Below, piece by piece: positions 1 to 10,800 of a DNA stretch of 64,000 nucleotides; position 1 is the first letter of the stretch; each line of letters begins with the position of its first letter. The notes under the pieces are model-generated. The model was not told the origin of the DNA, did not search any database, and saw only the letters and a list, made by a program, of their open reading frames with translations. The position numbers and the translations under genes were made by a program. The stretch comes from Strigamia acuminata (taxonomy: Eukaryota > Arthropoda > Chilopoda > Geophilomorpha > Linotaeniidae): contig OX442319.1 of NCBI GenBank assembly GCA_949358305.1, positions 10,788,001 to 10,852,000 of the forward strand, written 5' to 3'.

Positions 1-594
1 CCTTTTCCGACAATCCAATCATCATTAATTCATCAAAAAATAAACCTCTTTCGCAATTGCAGCTCCTTTATCCGGCAAAAACGCCAACTGTTTCAAAGCC
101 TCGTCAACAGTCAATCCACGAACCTAAAAAATCAAAATATTAAAAATATTAAAAACTTTTTCGGATAGTTTCACTTTATACGCACCAAAATAGCTACATA
201 GTACATTTTCTTCGGACTGTACCTAATCTGTCCTCGCATATGACAAACCCACTGCAACCAAAATAATTAAAATTAAAAATTTTAGTTAAATTTAACAAAA
301 AAAAAATTATGGAAAAATTAGCATACAGCTGGTCGTTTCTCTTCGCCGAGTTCTTGGGGCGGATAAAGAAGTTTATTTTTGGATTTCCATTTTCTAGGAA
401 TAGTTATTTCGCCCGTGTCTTTATTCATGTGATGATTAGTCGTCGAAGTGTGAAATAAATTGTTGAGTTGGAAAGTTGAACATGACGGCAGAATCCTCGA
501 TGTTGCACGCAAAGCAGCTATTAATAAAAATAGATTTTCAATTCGTTTTTTGACATAAATATTAAAATAATTTACCAATTGCCGGCACGATCAT
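1..594 (-). CDS. MRPL22: Mitochondrial large-subunit ribosomal protein uL22m (MRPL22), 5' part
   Basis: Structural protein of the mitochondrial large ribosomal subunit; the uL22 family lines the peptide exit tunnel. Exons read on the minus strand are 594-576 (ATG at 594), 517-327, 251-186 and 123-46; all junctions are GT-AG and phases agree. The first intron is only 58 bp. The N-terminus is basic, hydroxylated and poor in acidic residues, as expected of a mitochondrial targeting sequence. It is followed by PRKWKSKNKLLYPPQ and then IRYSPKKMYYVAIL-VRGLTVDEAL, matching the conserved RKWxxKNKxxYPPQ and IKYSxxKMxYLAxLIRG blocks of animal MRPL22. About 117 residues are visible against about 200 in the family, so the C-terminal half lies beyond the left edge. 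A frame with a TTG start that reads through intron 1 was rejected in favour of the spliced ATG model. Confidence 0.88.
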
Positions 595-1447
595 TTCTAA
601 AATTCACCAAAATAACAAATATGGATGCCGGTGACTGCAGCGCTAGTGTGGTAAACGATAGTAACTTTGACTTTGTTGATATGACGTAGTGTAGTGAGCT
701 GCGAATACTGCGTGTTTACACAAATCGTGACGTAATTTTGAAATAAGAGGAGGAAAGTAAGCGAAATTCTAAGTACAGTAGCCTAGAACAAACACTATAC
801 CTTTTATACAAATTAATAATGAAGAAAATATGCAGAGGAATGAAATAAATTCCATCATTTTTTAATAAAATAAATAAATAAATTTATGTGTTTATTATTT
901 ATTATTTATTTAATTTAAATTATCTGTTTTAAATTTAACGTACAAATAAATGTAAAAAATCAAACAAATTTAATTAAATTGGACATCTGGTGTGCAAATT
1001 CCATTCATTCAATCCCCACGGGTAAATGACCACCTGCCAACTTGACCCACCACCTTTTAAAGCCACCTCAACACAAAGTAATCAATAGAGGGCACCTTGG
1101 ATCTCTCAGATTCAAATTTCATCATCCATGGCATCAAAGTTCAACCAAAATAAAACCCTCTCCGCTTTAATCTCATAAAAAACAAACAACCAGGAAGCGA
1201 ATCCAAAATTCCAAATTACATAACCCTTTTATTTATTCAGTCATTCAATCCCTCACAGAAAAATCATTTAAATAAAACAACAAAAAATAAAAAATAAACG
1301 CACAGCACAAAGCGCCCTCATTGGGAAAGAATTGACACTAGGCCCTGAAAACAACATGTCCACGAATGAGTTACGACTTGGCCAGTTCATGTGCATTTTT
1401 ATTATCGAGATGAACTGATTCGCAGCCTCAGTTTAGGTATAACAAAA
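595..1447. other. Intergenic region between divergent genes (MRPL22 and LRR gene)
   Basis: These 853 bases separate the MRPL22 start codon from the ATG of the LRR gene on the other strand, so both promoters probably lie here. The sequence is AT-rich with a slightly GC-richer patch at 600-740. I saw no convincing TATA box, repeat or RNA gene. Confidence 0.5.
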
Positions 1448-4400
1448 ATGGAACACTTTTTAATTCTCATTTTCCTTCCTTATTTGCTAAGCCAATGCCC
1501 ATCAGCGCCCACTGTTGCACCCCCGTGCGCGTGTGTGTCTGTTGCACGGCACTGGACCGTCGAGTGCTCGAAGGTGGGCGAACTGAAAACCGAAGACATT
1601 TTGTGTTGCGACAGGACCGCGAGTGAGCAGAGCGAGGTCGAAGCGAAAGACGTGCTGGAATTGGTCACCGTCGGGAGTCGATTGGAGAAATTCGACTTTA
1701 AATTGGTGGAAAACATGACGAATTTGCAAGTGTTGAATTTATCTCGCAGTGGGATCCGCGAGGTGGACTGGGACAACTGCCAGATGGATAGTCTGAGGGA
1801 GTTGGATTTATCGCACAACCAGATCGAAAACACGACCAAGAATTTTTTTATTTGTAATGGGAATATCAAAAAGTTAGGTTTGCATGGTGAGTGAGGTGGG
1901 CAGAATGCCAGGTTTTGATTTTATTTTTGTTTTGTGTGTGCGGATGTGGGATGCGAGGAGTTAATTTGATTGTTTTTGGGCGTTTTGGAAGGAGGTGAGA
2001 GGATAAAAATGCATTTTTACACGTAGAAAATGTGTTTCTGACGATGATCGTGCATATTTTTTATAGATAATGCATTTTTTCTTCCCTAAATTGTATTTTT
2101 CTTCACTAAAATGGGGAAGAAATGCATTTTCTTTTTCCCTAAAATGCATTTTTCTTCTCTAAAATGCATTTTTTCTTCCATAAAATGCATTTTTTCTTCC
2201 ATAAAATGCATTTTTTCTTCCCTAAAATGCATTTTTTCTTCCATAAAATGCATTTTTTCTTCCATAAAATGCATTTTTTCTTCCCTAAAATGCATTTTTT
2301 CTTCCCTAAAATGCATTTTTTCTTCCCTAAAATGCATATTTTCTTCCCTAAAATGTATTTTTCTGGATAATGCATTTTTTTTTCCTTCCATAAATACATT
2401 TTTCATCAGATAATCCATTTTTCCTCCAGAAAATTCATCTTTTTGGTTAAAATTCATCTTTTTGGTTAAAATTGCATTTTTTTTGTTTGAAAATAAATTT
2501 TTTTGTCTGAAAATGCATTTTTTTTGTCTGAAAATGCATTTTTTTTGTCTGAAAATGCATTTTTTTTGTTTAAAAATGCATTTTTTTTATCTGAAAATGC
2601 ATTTTCTTGTCTGAAATGCATTTTTTTTTGTCTGAAAATGCATCTTTTTGGGGTAAAAATGCATATTTTTAGGTAAAAATGCATATTTTTAGGTAAAAAT
2701 ACTTTTTTATTTTCTAACGATGTCATTTCAAAATTTCCACGCATTAATTCCTCTCCAGGTTTTTTTTAGACATAAAGTATTGAAATAAAAACTCATCAGA
2801 ATACAGTTGCCATATCAATACTGGTCAATCTAATATTTATTCTTGCGCTTTTCAGGTATTTGGCTTTCATCGTTACGCTTTCGGCATTTCCGCTGACCGA
2901 TTAAAGCCGAAACATTTTAGACATCCTTTGATAGTAAATTGATATTGCACTGAAATATTAATCCAGACATCCATTTATACTGTCTAGAATAACATTTCAC
3001 ATAATTATTACACATTTTTGACTATATAACCGTAGTATCAAATTTGATTCAACGTAATTTAGCGGGATAAAATGTCGCGTGACAAATGCAGTTACGCAGC
3101 AGAAGGAATTTTTATGTTTAAATGTGATTTGGTTAAATTAAATTAAAAATAGAATCGGTAAAGCGCTTCACTTGGGGTTGAATGCCGTTCATTGACTTTA
3201 AAAATACTGTTAGAAATGTTCACGATGGCGATTAAAATTCGGTACAAGTGTGCAAGTACTTTGCACATGGTTATCAAGCTGTTCTTGCAGAGTTGGAAGG
3301 TTGCCAGAAGACATAAAAACATCAGGGTGCATCAAGCATGACCTAACTTCACGAAGTCACTATAAATTTTAAAGGGCAATTGTTATGCAATGACAGTGCT
3401 TTGTTATGCAATTAAATTACTCTCCCCCAGTTAAGTGAGAGAGCAAATGGCTCTGTGGAAGTACATTGTGGGTTTATAGGAAAGTCTTTTAAATGCATTT
3501 AAAATGGTTTATTTAGTCAAAAACCAAGTTATTGACAATAATAGGGGTTTTATGTTAAAATTTAGGGGTATCTGAAGATTTTGGGAGATTTTAATAAAAA
3601 TTGGATTTTTTAAAATTAATTTTAATAAAAATTGGATTTTTTAAAAATCAGTTTTAATATAATATGAATTTTTTAAAAATTAGTTCTAATGAAATGTGGA
3701 TTTTTTAAAATTAATTTTAATAAAATGGACAGGTACTAACGACCAGGCTCTCTGAGAATACTGTATCGCGGCGTCTTTCAAACGCGTCCATTTAAATCCC
3801 TTGGAAACGCGATTCATTACAAATGTGGATTTTTTAAAATTAATTTTAATAAAATGTAAAAAATCTAAATTATTTTTTTTTTATAAAAATCTGAATTATT
3901 TTTTTTATATGTTAAAATCTGAATTATTATTATTATTTTTTTAAATAAAAATCTGAATTATTTTTCTTATTTTTCTATTTTTCAGGGAACATGTGGATGT
4001 GCGAATTATTTTTTTGGTTTATCGACTGGGCTCGTGATGCGGAAGACAGCGGCGTTCAAGTGCTCAACAAACACGACTTGTTCTGCTACGTGAAAAATAA
4101 GCAAGCAACCGAACCCCAGGAAATGGGTCTTGAGTACGTAGTAAACACCTGTCCCCGTAACTGCTCCTGTCGAACGATAGACAACGATCGCGTGGTTCTG
4201 GAGGTGGACTGCGGCGGACGCGGTTGGCTGGACTTTCCCGAGCAAGTGCCGAGCCAGACGCGAATTCTCCGCCTCGAGAACAACAAAATCCACAGTTTCC
4301 ACCGATTCCGCAACGGAACCAACTACCGCAACGTTTCCGCACTCCACTTGGACAACAATCGCATTTCGTCGTTGGCCGAACTCGAGGGCATCAAACCGGG

Positions 4401-4833
4401 CTACCGGTTTGCGAAATTGTCTCTGAGCGGCAACCGACTCACGCAACTTAGCGTCCACATAATGGAACACCTGAAATGTGCGTTCAAGCTTGGCGGCAAC
4501 CCGTGGCACTGCGATTGCAAGTACGGCACGACTTTGAGAAATTTCATCATAGATCAGATGAAACGAATCGATGACATCAACAATATAACTTGTGCTTCGG
4601 CGGACGAACGCCACTCGAATCGAATCGTGTCCCATTTGTCGCAGATAGATCTTTGTTATCCCGAAGAAGATGTTTTCGACGTCCTGGATCTCGTCAACGG
4701 GATTCTCGCTACGCTCATAGTCATTGTGTTGGCCAAACTTATTTACGATTGGTGGCATTTTAAACATACGGGCCAGTTGCCGCTCGGACCCATCGCTATC
4801 ATTCAGTTGTGGAAGCAAAAGCGATTCAGGTAA
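1448..4833 (+). CDS. Leucine-rich-repeat single-pass membrane protein (halfway/singed wings 2-like?)
   Basis: Two exons: 1448-1886 and 3986-4833 (donor GTGAGT, acceptor TTTTCAG; one base plus two bases make the junction Gly codon), giving 428 residues. ATG 1448 was chosen because a hydrophobic signal peptide (about residues 1-18) follows; the longer frame begins with GTG. Order: signal peptide, Cys-rich cap (CAC), two or so LRRs (LQVLNLSRSG, LRELDLSHNQI), a first C-terminal cap (GNMWMCELFFWFIDWA) built across the splice junction, a second N-terminal cap (CPRNCSCRT), further LRRs (ILRLENNKI, ALHLDNNRI), a second C-terminal cap (GNPWHCDC), one membrane helix near residues 375-397 and a short basic tail. 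Two capped LRR modules plus a short tail recall arthropod halfway/singed wings 2 proteins, but that name is a guess. The stop overlaps a donor-like CAG/GTAAAT, so a further exon cannot be excluded. Confidence 0.82.
2060..2395. repeat. 21-bp minisatellite in the LRR gene intron
   Basis: Tandem copies of a unit containing AAAATGCATTTTTTCTTCC, with period 21 measured between successive ATGCAT cores at 2164, 2185 and 2206. Units alternate between CCATA and CCCTA endings. Because 21 is divisible by three, open frames run on both strands; they are artefacts of the repeat. Confidence 0.9.
2466..2715. repeat. Related ATGCATTTTTTTTGTCTGAA tandem repeat
   Basis: A second array with the same ATGCATTTT core but a TTGTCTGAA spacer, period about 20-22, adjoining the 2060-2395 array and degrading to the right. 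It probably descends from the same repeat seed (inference). Confidence 0.8.
2716..3985. repeat. Remainder of LRR intron: unremarkable sequence, then degenerate AT-rich repeat with a GC-richer island
   Basis: 2716-3585 shows nothing I recognise. From about 3590 the intron repeats loosely TTTTTAAAATTAATTTTAATAAAA and later AAAAATCTGAATTATTTTTTT up to the acceptor at 3985. The array is interrupted at 3728-3820 by about 93 bases of different, CpG-containing sequence that is not part of the repeat. Confidence 0.6.
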
Positions 4834-4854
4834 ATAATATTGTCGATCTCCATG

Positions 4855-4938
4855 TGGTCAGGGGAGGGCCATGGGGCGTTTGGACACCATTCACGATTAA
4901 GAACAACACAGAGAACACACAGTTTGGGATTGATATTG
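4855..4938. repeat. Interspersed repeat, copy 1 (inverted copy at 22071-22155)
   Basis: Starting 22 bases after the LRR stop codon, this stretch matches 22071-22155 in reverse orientation nearly base for base, including the core GTGTCCAAACGCC/GGCGTTTGGACAC. It is therefore part of a dispersed element rather than unique 3' UTR. Element ends were not identified. Confidence 0.8.
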
Positions 4939-5052
4939 GCTTTATTGCTATGGTTGTCTAGGGGTTGTGCGTTCACCGTGTTATTGCCTCGGTTTTTGGG
5001 TTTAATTGCTGAACGTATGGTCAAAGACCGCATGAGCAGCATAGTCGGTACA

Positions 5053-5156
5053 ACCTAGGACGATCAACTAGTTAATCGTCTAGATTACTAGTTGATCGTT
5101 ATAACTAGGACGATCAATTAGTAATCTAGACGATTAACTAGTTGATCGTCCTAGTT
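5053..5156. repeat. Long near-perfect palindrome (47-bp arms, 10-bp loop)
   Basis: Arms 5053-5099 and 5110-5156 are reverse complements at 45 of 47 positions, separated by 10 bases. Each arm itself contains ACTAGTTAATCGTCTAGA-type sub-palindromes. It lies just beyond the interspersed repeat at 4855-4938 and may be part of the same element. Confidence 0.85.
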
Positions 5157-5159
5157 ATA

Positions 5160-6292
5160 ACGTTCCGCCCTGCCGTGCCTTTCATCACGGCCATCAGGCC
5201 GCGTCAAGTCCCTGCAGACTTGAAGGTGACCTGGTCTCTATTTGGCAATACATCACACATCGCATGACCAGTCACAGTGGGACTGGAGAATGAACTCGAT
5301 CAGTTGTCGCAGTCTTGCCACAGACTGACCCCTTGCAGATCCTCTGTTCCTATTGGCTACAATAGGCTCCGACGTTTAGTTAAGGAGCTGCTGAGGATAT
5401 GTCTAATGTTGCCAGACTGGTGCCAGTTGGTCACAATTGCCACAAATGAATGTAAAATGATTCTGATTTATTTACAAATTTTTTTTATTTGTAGATTGAA
5501 CAGCATGGATGCTTGAACAACAATAAATTAATGACGTCTTTAATTTAAACACACGAAAGACAAACCATATCTACAACATTTACACCAAGATGACAAGTAT
5601 TAATTTGAATTTAAACATTGATAATATTATTTAATGATATTATTCAACAATTATGGCTGTGTGAAATTAAACAGAAGATTAATTCATCCTTTTAAGATAA
5701 TTGTTACAAAAAAATATCTTAATTTTGAAGTGTATTTTCTTGTTAATCATGTTGACATGTTTCTGTATTGTGGTTAACTAAGTCTGTAAGTAAGTTCACA
5801 TAGGAACATAAATAATGCATTGCAACATAAGATAAGGAGGACACGCTTAACTGTAAATAAGTTTCCGTTTAAACTTTTCTTATTATTAATTTTTGAGCTG
5901 AAATAGAAAAAATTGTTAAGTCTTCCCAAGTGATACTGTGTAGTGTACAGTAGTAATCCCTCATCTTATGTTTTGCTTATGTTCAGATGTGAATTGATTG
6001 CTCAATGTTTTGCTGTTGCTGTTGAACTGAAATAAGATGAGCTATTTTTATCATGATGAGAGTTTACGGTGTTTTAAATGTGCAATCATAGTTATAATCT
6101 GTTAGTTTACATTAAATTGGAACCAATTACTATATTTCATACTTAAAAAAAATTTTGATTGACATGTGGTTCAATTTTGTGACTAGAAGTTGGCGAACAC
6201 AAGTTATTGGTTTTCTTTCAATCGTCTCTTACTGTACAATATCATCGACATCTTTACATTTTGCAATTTTTGTACAGCTCTTGTAATGTGCA

Positions 6293-6331
<39 letters not shown>

Positions 6332-6487
6332 ACTGTTGAAGAGTTTTTAAAATTTTTCATCACAACAACATGATTTTAAATATCTCTGGGTATTGTTTAA
6401 AAAATTGAAGTAAGAAATATTTGACCAAAATTTGGATTTGCCTCCATCCGCAGCAAGGTCAGTTACTTAGACATCTGTCTAACTATC
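5160..6487. other. Intergenic, AT-rich, no gene seen
   Basis: 5160-5460 is somewhat GC-richer and could belong to the element that includes the palindrome. An AATAAA at 5522-5527 is a possible poly(A) signal for the LRR gene if its 3' UTR extends through the repeats. A (TTA)n microsatellite lies at 6297-6330. Nothing else was recognised. Confidence 0.4.
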
Positions 6488-6495
6488 ATTAATAC

Positions 6496-7561
6496 GGGGC
6501 GCATTTACAGTCGCGAAAAATTATATCGCGAATCCAGAAATCGCGAAAAATATATCGCGAATCCAGAAATCGCGAAAAATATATCGCGAATCCAGAAATC
6601 GCAAAAAAAACAATCGCGAATCCATAAAACGCGAATCTGTAATACCGTTGGACCAAGTGTCGCGAATACGGGCTGCCGCAAATTTCTGTACCGCGATTCG
6701 CAATTTAATTGCGTGTGCAATTAAATCGCGAATTTGAAATTGCTAAAAAATTTGATAAATTCCGTATCCGTGTCACGACTTGCCGACGTGACCACTGTCA
6801 CTTTGGCAGTTGAGAGTCCATCTGACGAACTCAGCAAATCGATTGCTTCGTGGCCCTATTTCTTGCCGGCCGCCAAATACCACGTGAACGTCAAAATGAC
6901 CCACCACACGCACGAGGCCAAACCGAAGTATTAAAGAATCAAAAACACCAAAGTGCACACCGTGTTATCCAATCCCTGCACGACGAGCGAGTCGGATTTT
7001 GCCTCGCATGCGACCGAGTCTGCGCCGGCGATTAACGGCACGAAATACGCGACGCTGTACACGTTGTAGCAGCCTGACAAGTACATGATTGACCGTTCCG
7101 GGTAGTGGAAGCGGACGTGGTTGATGGCGAAGGTGAGGAGAGTGAAAAGCGTGGACAGGAAGCACAAACTCGCCCAAACACCCATCCAGACGGCGGCAAA
7201 CTGTTTGTCCGAGTGCCGGAAAAACACGTCGTGCGCGCACCGAGGCACGCACTCGACATCCCCGGGCTTGTGCAGCGGATCTGCAGGCACGAAGCGGTCC
7301 GGGCAGCCGGAGTACGCCTCGGTGGACGTCGAAGCGCCGGTGGTGCGGGAACTGGTGCGGGAAGGGCATGCCGACTGGTTTCGCGTTTTCTTTTTTTCGC
7401 GTTTAACTATTTTCGCGATATATTTTTTCGCGTTTTCCCATTTTCGCGATATATTTTTTCGCGATTTGATTATTCGCGATTACTTTTCCTTAATTTTGTA
7501 ATCGCGAAAATCGCGTTTCCCGTTTTCGCGATATAATTTTTCGCGACAGTAGCGCCACCCC
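6496..7561. mobile_element. hAT-like non-autonomous DNA transposon carrying a Frizzled fragment
   Basis: Left end begins GGGGCGCATTTACAGTCGCG; the right end read backwards begins GGGGTGGCGCTACTGTCGCG; both continue as AAAAATTATATCGCGA. The flanks carry a perfect 8-bp direct duplication, ATTAATAC, at 6488-6495 and 7562-7569. Inside the ends are multiple subterminal TCGCGAA/TTCGCGA motifs (6510-6725 and 7380-7555), as is typical of hAT transposase-binding regions. No transposase is encoded. The centre, about 6838-7375, is GC-rich and derives from a Frizzled receptor gene. An 8-bp duplication fits hAT (P elements also make 8 bp); the superfamily call is an inference. Confidence 0.88.
6838..7375 (-). 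pseudogene. Captured Frizzled receptor fragment (linker, TM1-TM3), broken by two stops
   Basis: On the minus strand one continuous frame encodes a linker, then CVPRCAHDVFF, FAAVWMGVWASLCFLSTLF (TM1), RFHYPERSIMYLSGCY (TM1-TM2 loop and start of TM2), ADSVACE, then GLDNTVCTLVFLIL (TM3 start) and VWWVILTFTWYLAAGKK. These match the Frizzled motifs RFRYPERPI, SVACE-like, CTLVFLVLYYFG and WWVxLTxTWFLAAGKKWGHEAI, closest in feel to FZD4/9/10. The frame is broken at 6933-6931 (TAA where the family has Tyr) and 6858-6856 (TAG where the family has Trp) but is not shifted. Homology stops just after GHEAI. The cysteine-rich domain and TM4-TM7 are absent, so it cannot encode a receptor. Confidence 0.88.
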
Positions 7562-7569
7562 ATTAATAC

Positions 7570-7716
7570 GAAGTGTCAACAACATTCTGATCAAAGTATT
7601 TAATATTCGCATTCACGGGTCTGACGGGGACGCATATGTGCCGCGACATCAATGTTTTTTGTTGTTGTTTTACTTGCATTAATTAATCAGGCAATATTGT
7701 TTCTTTGGAAATAAAA
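7570..7716. other. Short spacer between transposon and 5-phosphatase 3' end
   Basis: AT-rich flank of the transposon insertion with no further feature seen. It places the element about 150 bp beyond the poly(A) signal of the phosphatase gene. Confidence 0.4.
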
Positions 7717-7722
7717 TTTATT
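7717..7722 (-). terminator. AATAAA poly(A) signal of the 5-phosphatase gene
   Basis: AATAAA on the minus strand about 100 bases downstream of the stop codon at 7826-7824, consistent with the proposed last exon. Confidence 0.55.
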
Positions 7723-7823
7723 TCACTAGTTAAAACAGAAAAGGGACAAACAATGATCATGATAGGATTTAATACAATGCAATTTTTTTTTTGTAATTGA
7801 TACGTGTTGTGGTTTTGTCGTTT

Positions 7824-10800
7824 TTAATTGTGGTCGGGACTGGCGCGAATCTGAAATGAAAGAAATGACTGTCAATAAAGCTGATTTTGTAGAAAATCGA
7901 TAAGAATTGACCCAAAACATCCACAAATGGCTGCAAAATACTCTTAAAAGACCACACACAAAAAAATTACGGAGTAATCGATTAATTTCAATCAAAACTA
8001 GACGAAATATAACAAAAGTACAAAAAAAATCCAAAAAATCCAAAAAAAAGTATTTAAAATCGAAAAAATGTATTTAAACTCAAAAAAATGTATTTAAACT
8101 AAAAAAAATGTATTTAAACTCGAAAAAATGTATTTAAAATCAAAAAAATGTATTTAATCTCGAAAAAATGTATTTAAACTCGAAAAAATGTATTTAAACT
8201 CGAAAAAATGTATTTAAACTCGAAAAAATCTATTTAAAACTGTTAAAAACAATTTAAAAACCAACCAAACCACATGATTACCTCAAACGGATCGCTCATC
8301 CCATGAATACTATCCACCCCATGACTCAAATACAGCAAGCAATACTGGCCAGGCACGGGCGCCACCAACTCCGGGAATGTAACCACATACTTGGTCTTCG
8401 GAACCCCCTGGAACAACGAAGCCAAGCGAAACACGGCCGAAGAAATATGCTCCGATATCCTCCTCCCGGGCGAATGCGATTTACTCGACCGTCTCCGTTC
8501 TCTCGATTTCGACGTGGACCGTCTCCTTTCGCTGGCCGTGCTGGCTCGCCGCGTGCCGGCGAATATCTCGCTCTGGCCGCCCGAGTCGCGAGGCGTCGGC
8601 AAATCCTGGATCACGTTTTCCCGGATCACCACTTCACGCTGGGAATTACGCTGGGATTCACGCTGGGATTCACGCTGGGATTCACGCTGGGAATCACGCT
8701 GGGAATAGCTCCCGGGATCCAACAACGATGGTCGGCGGCTGGTTTGCTGCTCTCCCGGCGAACCAGACGCGCTCGCCAGCCAAGAGGTCATGAAAGTGCC
8801 CGAGCCCGACGGATGCTCCGAAAAAGGGTCCGAGATCTCTGGCGGGTTTCTGGGGTATTCCGACTCCTCCCAGGATTCGATCACGAAGTCGGACGCGTTG
8901 GCCGAGGCGGGTGGAACGGCTTGTGCCAGGCCGTGTCCACTCATCCAGATGTATTCGACGTAATCTTCCAAGTTGGTGAAATCCGCCTGCGAATAAAGAT
9001 GGGGATATATTATTACACCTCTACTCTCCCTACGTGGGCTCTGTGTATACAGGGCATTCAGAACGTCTGGTTCCCACCAAATATTTCCTAAGCAATTGCA
9101 TCTAGGCTAACTTTTATTTCCACCACTTACGGCTTAAGAGTATTGTTGAATAGCTGATTGTTGGTTCATCTAGACCAGGGGTCGGCAATTAATTTTAAGT
9201 GGGGTCCGGATACTATTGAAAATTTTTATCGAGGTCTAGAAAAAAAAACACTTAAAAGCCAAATAAAACCCCCAATAAACACACACAACCCAAAAAATAC
9301 CAATGAAACCTAAAAAACAGGACAAAAAACAGGAAAGATATGGAAAAAAACACCGAAAAACCAAAGAAACCGAGGGAAAAATTTCGCTAAAACGTCACCG
9401 CGGTCTAAGTTTCGACCTTCCGCGGTCCGGATACGGACCGTGGTCTGCCTATTGCCGACCGCTGATCTAGATTTACTTAAAAACACCACAACGTTGTACC
9501 AACTTCTATTGGCTAAGGTGATTTTTCGCAAAAAATGGTGATTTTTCGCAAAAAATGGTGATTTTTCGCAAAAAATGGTGATTTTTCGCAAAAAATGGTG
9601 ATTTTTCGCAAAAAATGGTGATTTTTCGCAAAAAATGGTGATTTTTCGCAAAAAATGGTGATTTTTCGCAAAAAATGGTGATTTTTGCAAAAAATGGTGA
9701 TTTTTGCAAAAAATGGTGATTTTTCGCAAAAAATGGTGATTTTTCGCAAAAAATGGTGATTTTTCGCAAAAAATGGTGATTTTTCGCAAAAAATGGTGAT
9801 TTTTCGCAAAAAATGGTGATTTTTCCGTAAAAATCGCCGACTTTTGAAAAAATCGATGAATTTTGGAGACCCGGCGCTTAATCGAGGCCAGCATTAATCC
9901 CTTAAATCGCCTGCTCCTGCCATCTTTTTTAAGACGTACACTTGCAAGCACCTTACAGGCGTTGTAATAGTTAAAATCACCCGAAAGTGAATGGGTTAAA
10001 ACACGACATTGAGAACGATTCAATTACTTTATAAAGACCGATCCAGTCCCAAACCGTCGTTTGGTTTCCCGACCGCAGGAAAAGGGTCACTTGATACTGT
10101 TTTCCTACCATCCACCGTTTGATAGGTGCAAATTCTACGTACCGCTCAGGCAACGCCTGAAAAACCTGCAAAATATCAAACTTTTCCATAAAACCTTTTC
10201 TCCCATTATTTCGCTGTGTGGCCGTCCATAAATTACGTTTGGCAAAATTTGTGATTTTTAGATCTGACTAAATGACTCCCTCTTTAAACTTGTAGTCGCA
10301 CGCTTTGGAATTTTACCCGCTCCCTTGTGTTTCCACCTTTAGTAATGACCTGTAACAAAATTTGAAACCCCCCCCCCCCCCCCTTGAGGCGTAATTTATG
10401 GATGGCCACTTATCAATATCTATACTTTGATAGTGAAAAGTGCCGATACTGGTTTGTGATCGCTCTGGACGTACTGATGGTGCGACTTGTAATTTTTTAT
10501 CTGCGCATCCAGCGTGACGTCTTCGTAGACATTTGTGTTGACTTTATGGAGGATCCGATCTGTCCACGCGGGTCTCCGACTGGGTAAAATTAAAGTTTGA
10601 GGTTTTGTTGAATTGCTGTAGATGGAAGTTTGTGTTACTTGATGTCGTATTCGTGGGTTCCGGGTATAAACTTGTAGGTTGGTGCAAAGTCTAGGAATGG
10701 TTCTTCGAGTTCGCTGAAAGCTTCGCCCTTTCGCTGGACGAGTTTTAACTGAAATTGATTTTAGTTTGTTGGATATGTTTTGCAAAGTAAGTGAGTTGTT

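Noticed and set aside
2086-2457. Repeat proteins (MHFREEK/MHFFFHK) on both strands
   Set aside because: Produced by a 21-bp minisatellite; both strands are open only because 21 is a multiple of three.
4006-4818. 270-codon frame antisense to LRR exon 2
   Set aside because: Shadow of the strongly supported sense exon; no motif and no splice context of its own.
6931-7290. Intact Frizzled gene or functional truncated receptor
   Set aside because: Only linker to TM3 is present, with two in-frame stops and transposon ends on both sides.
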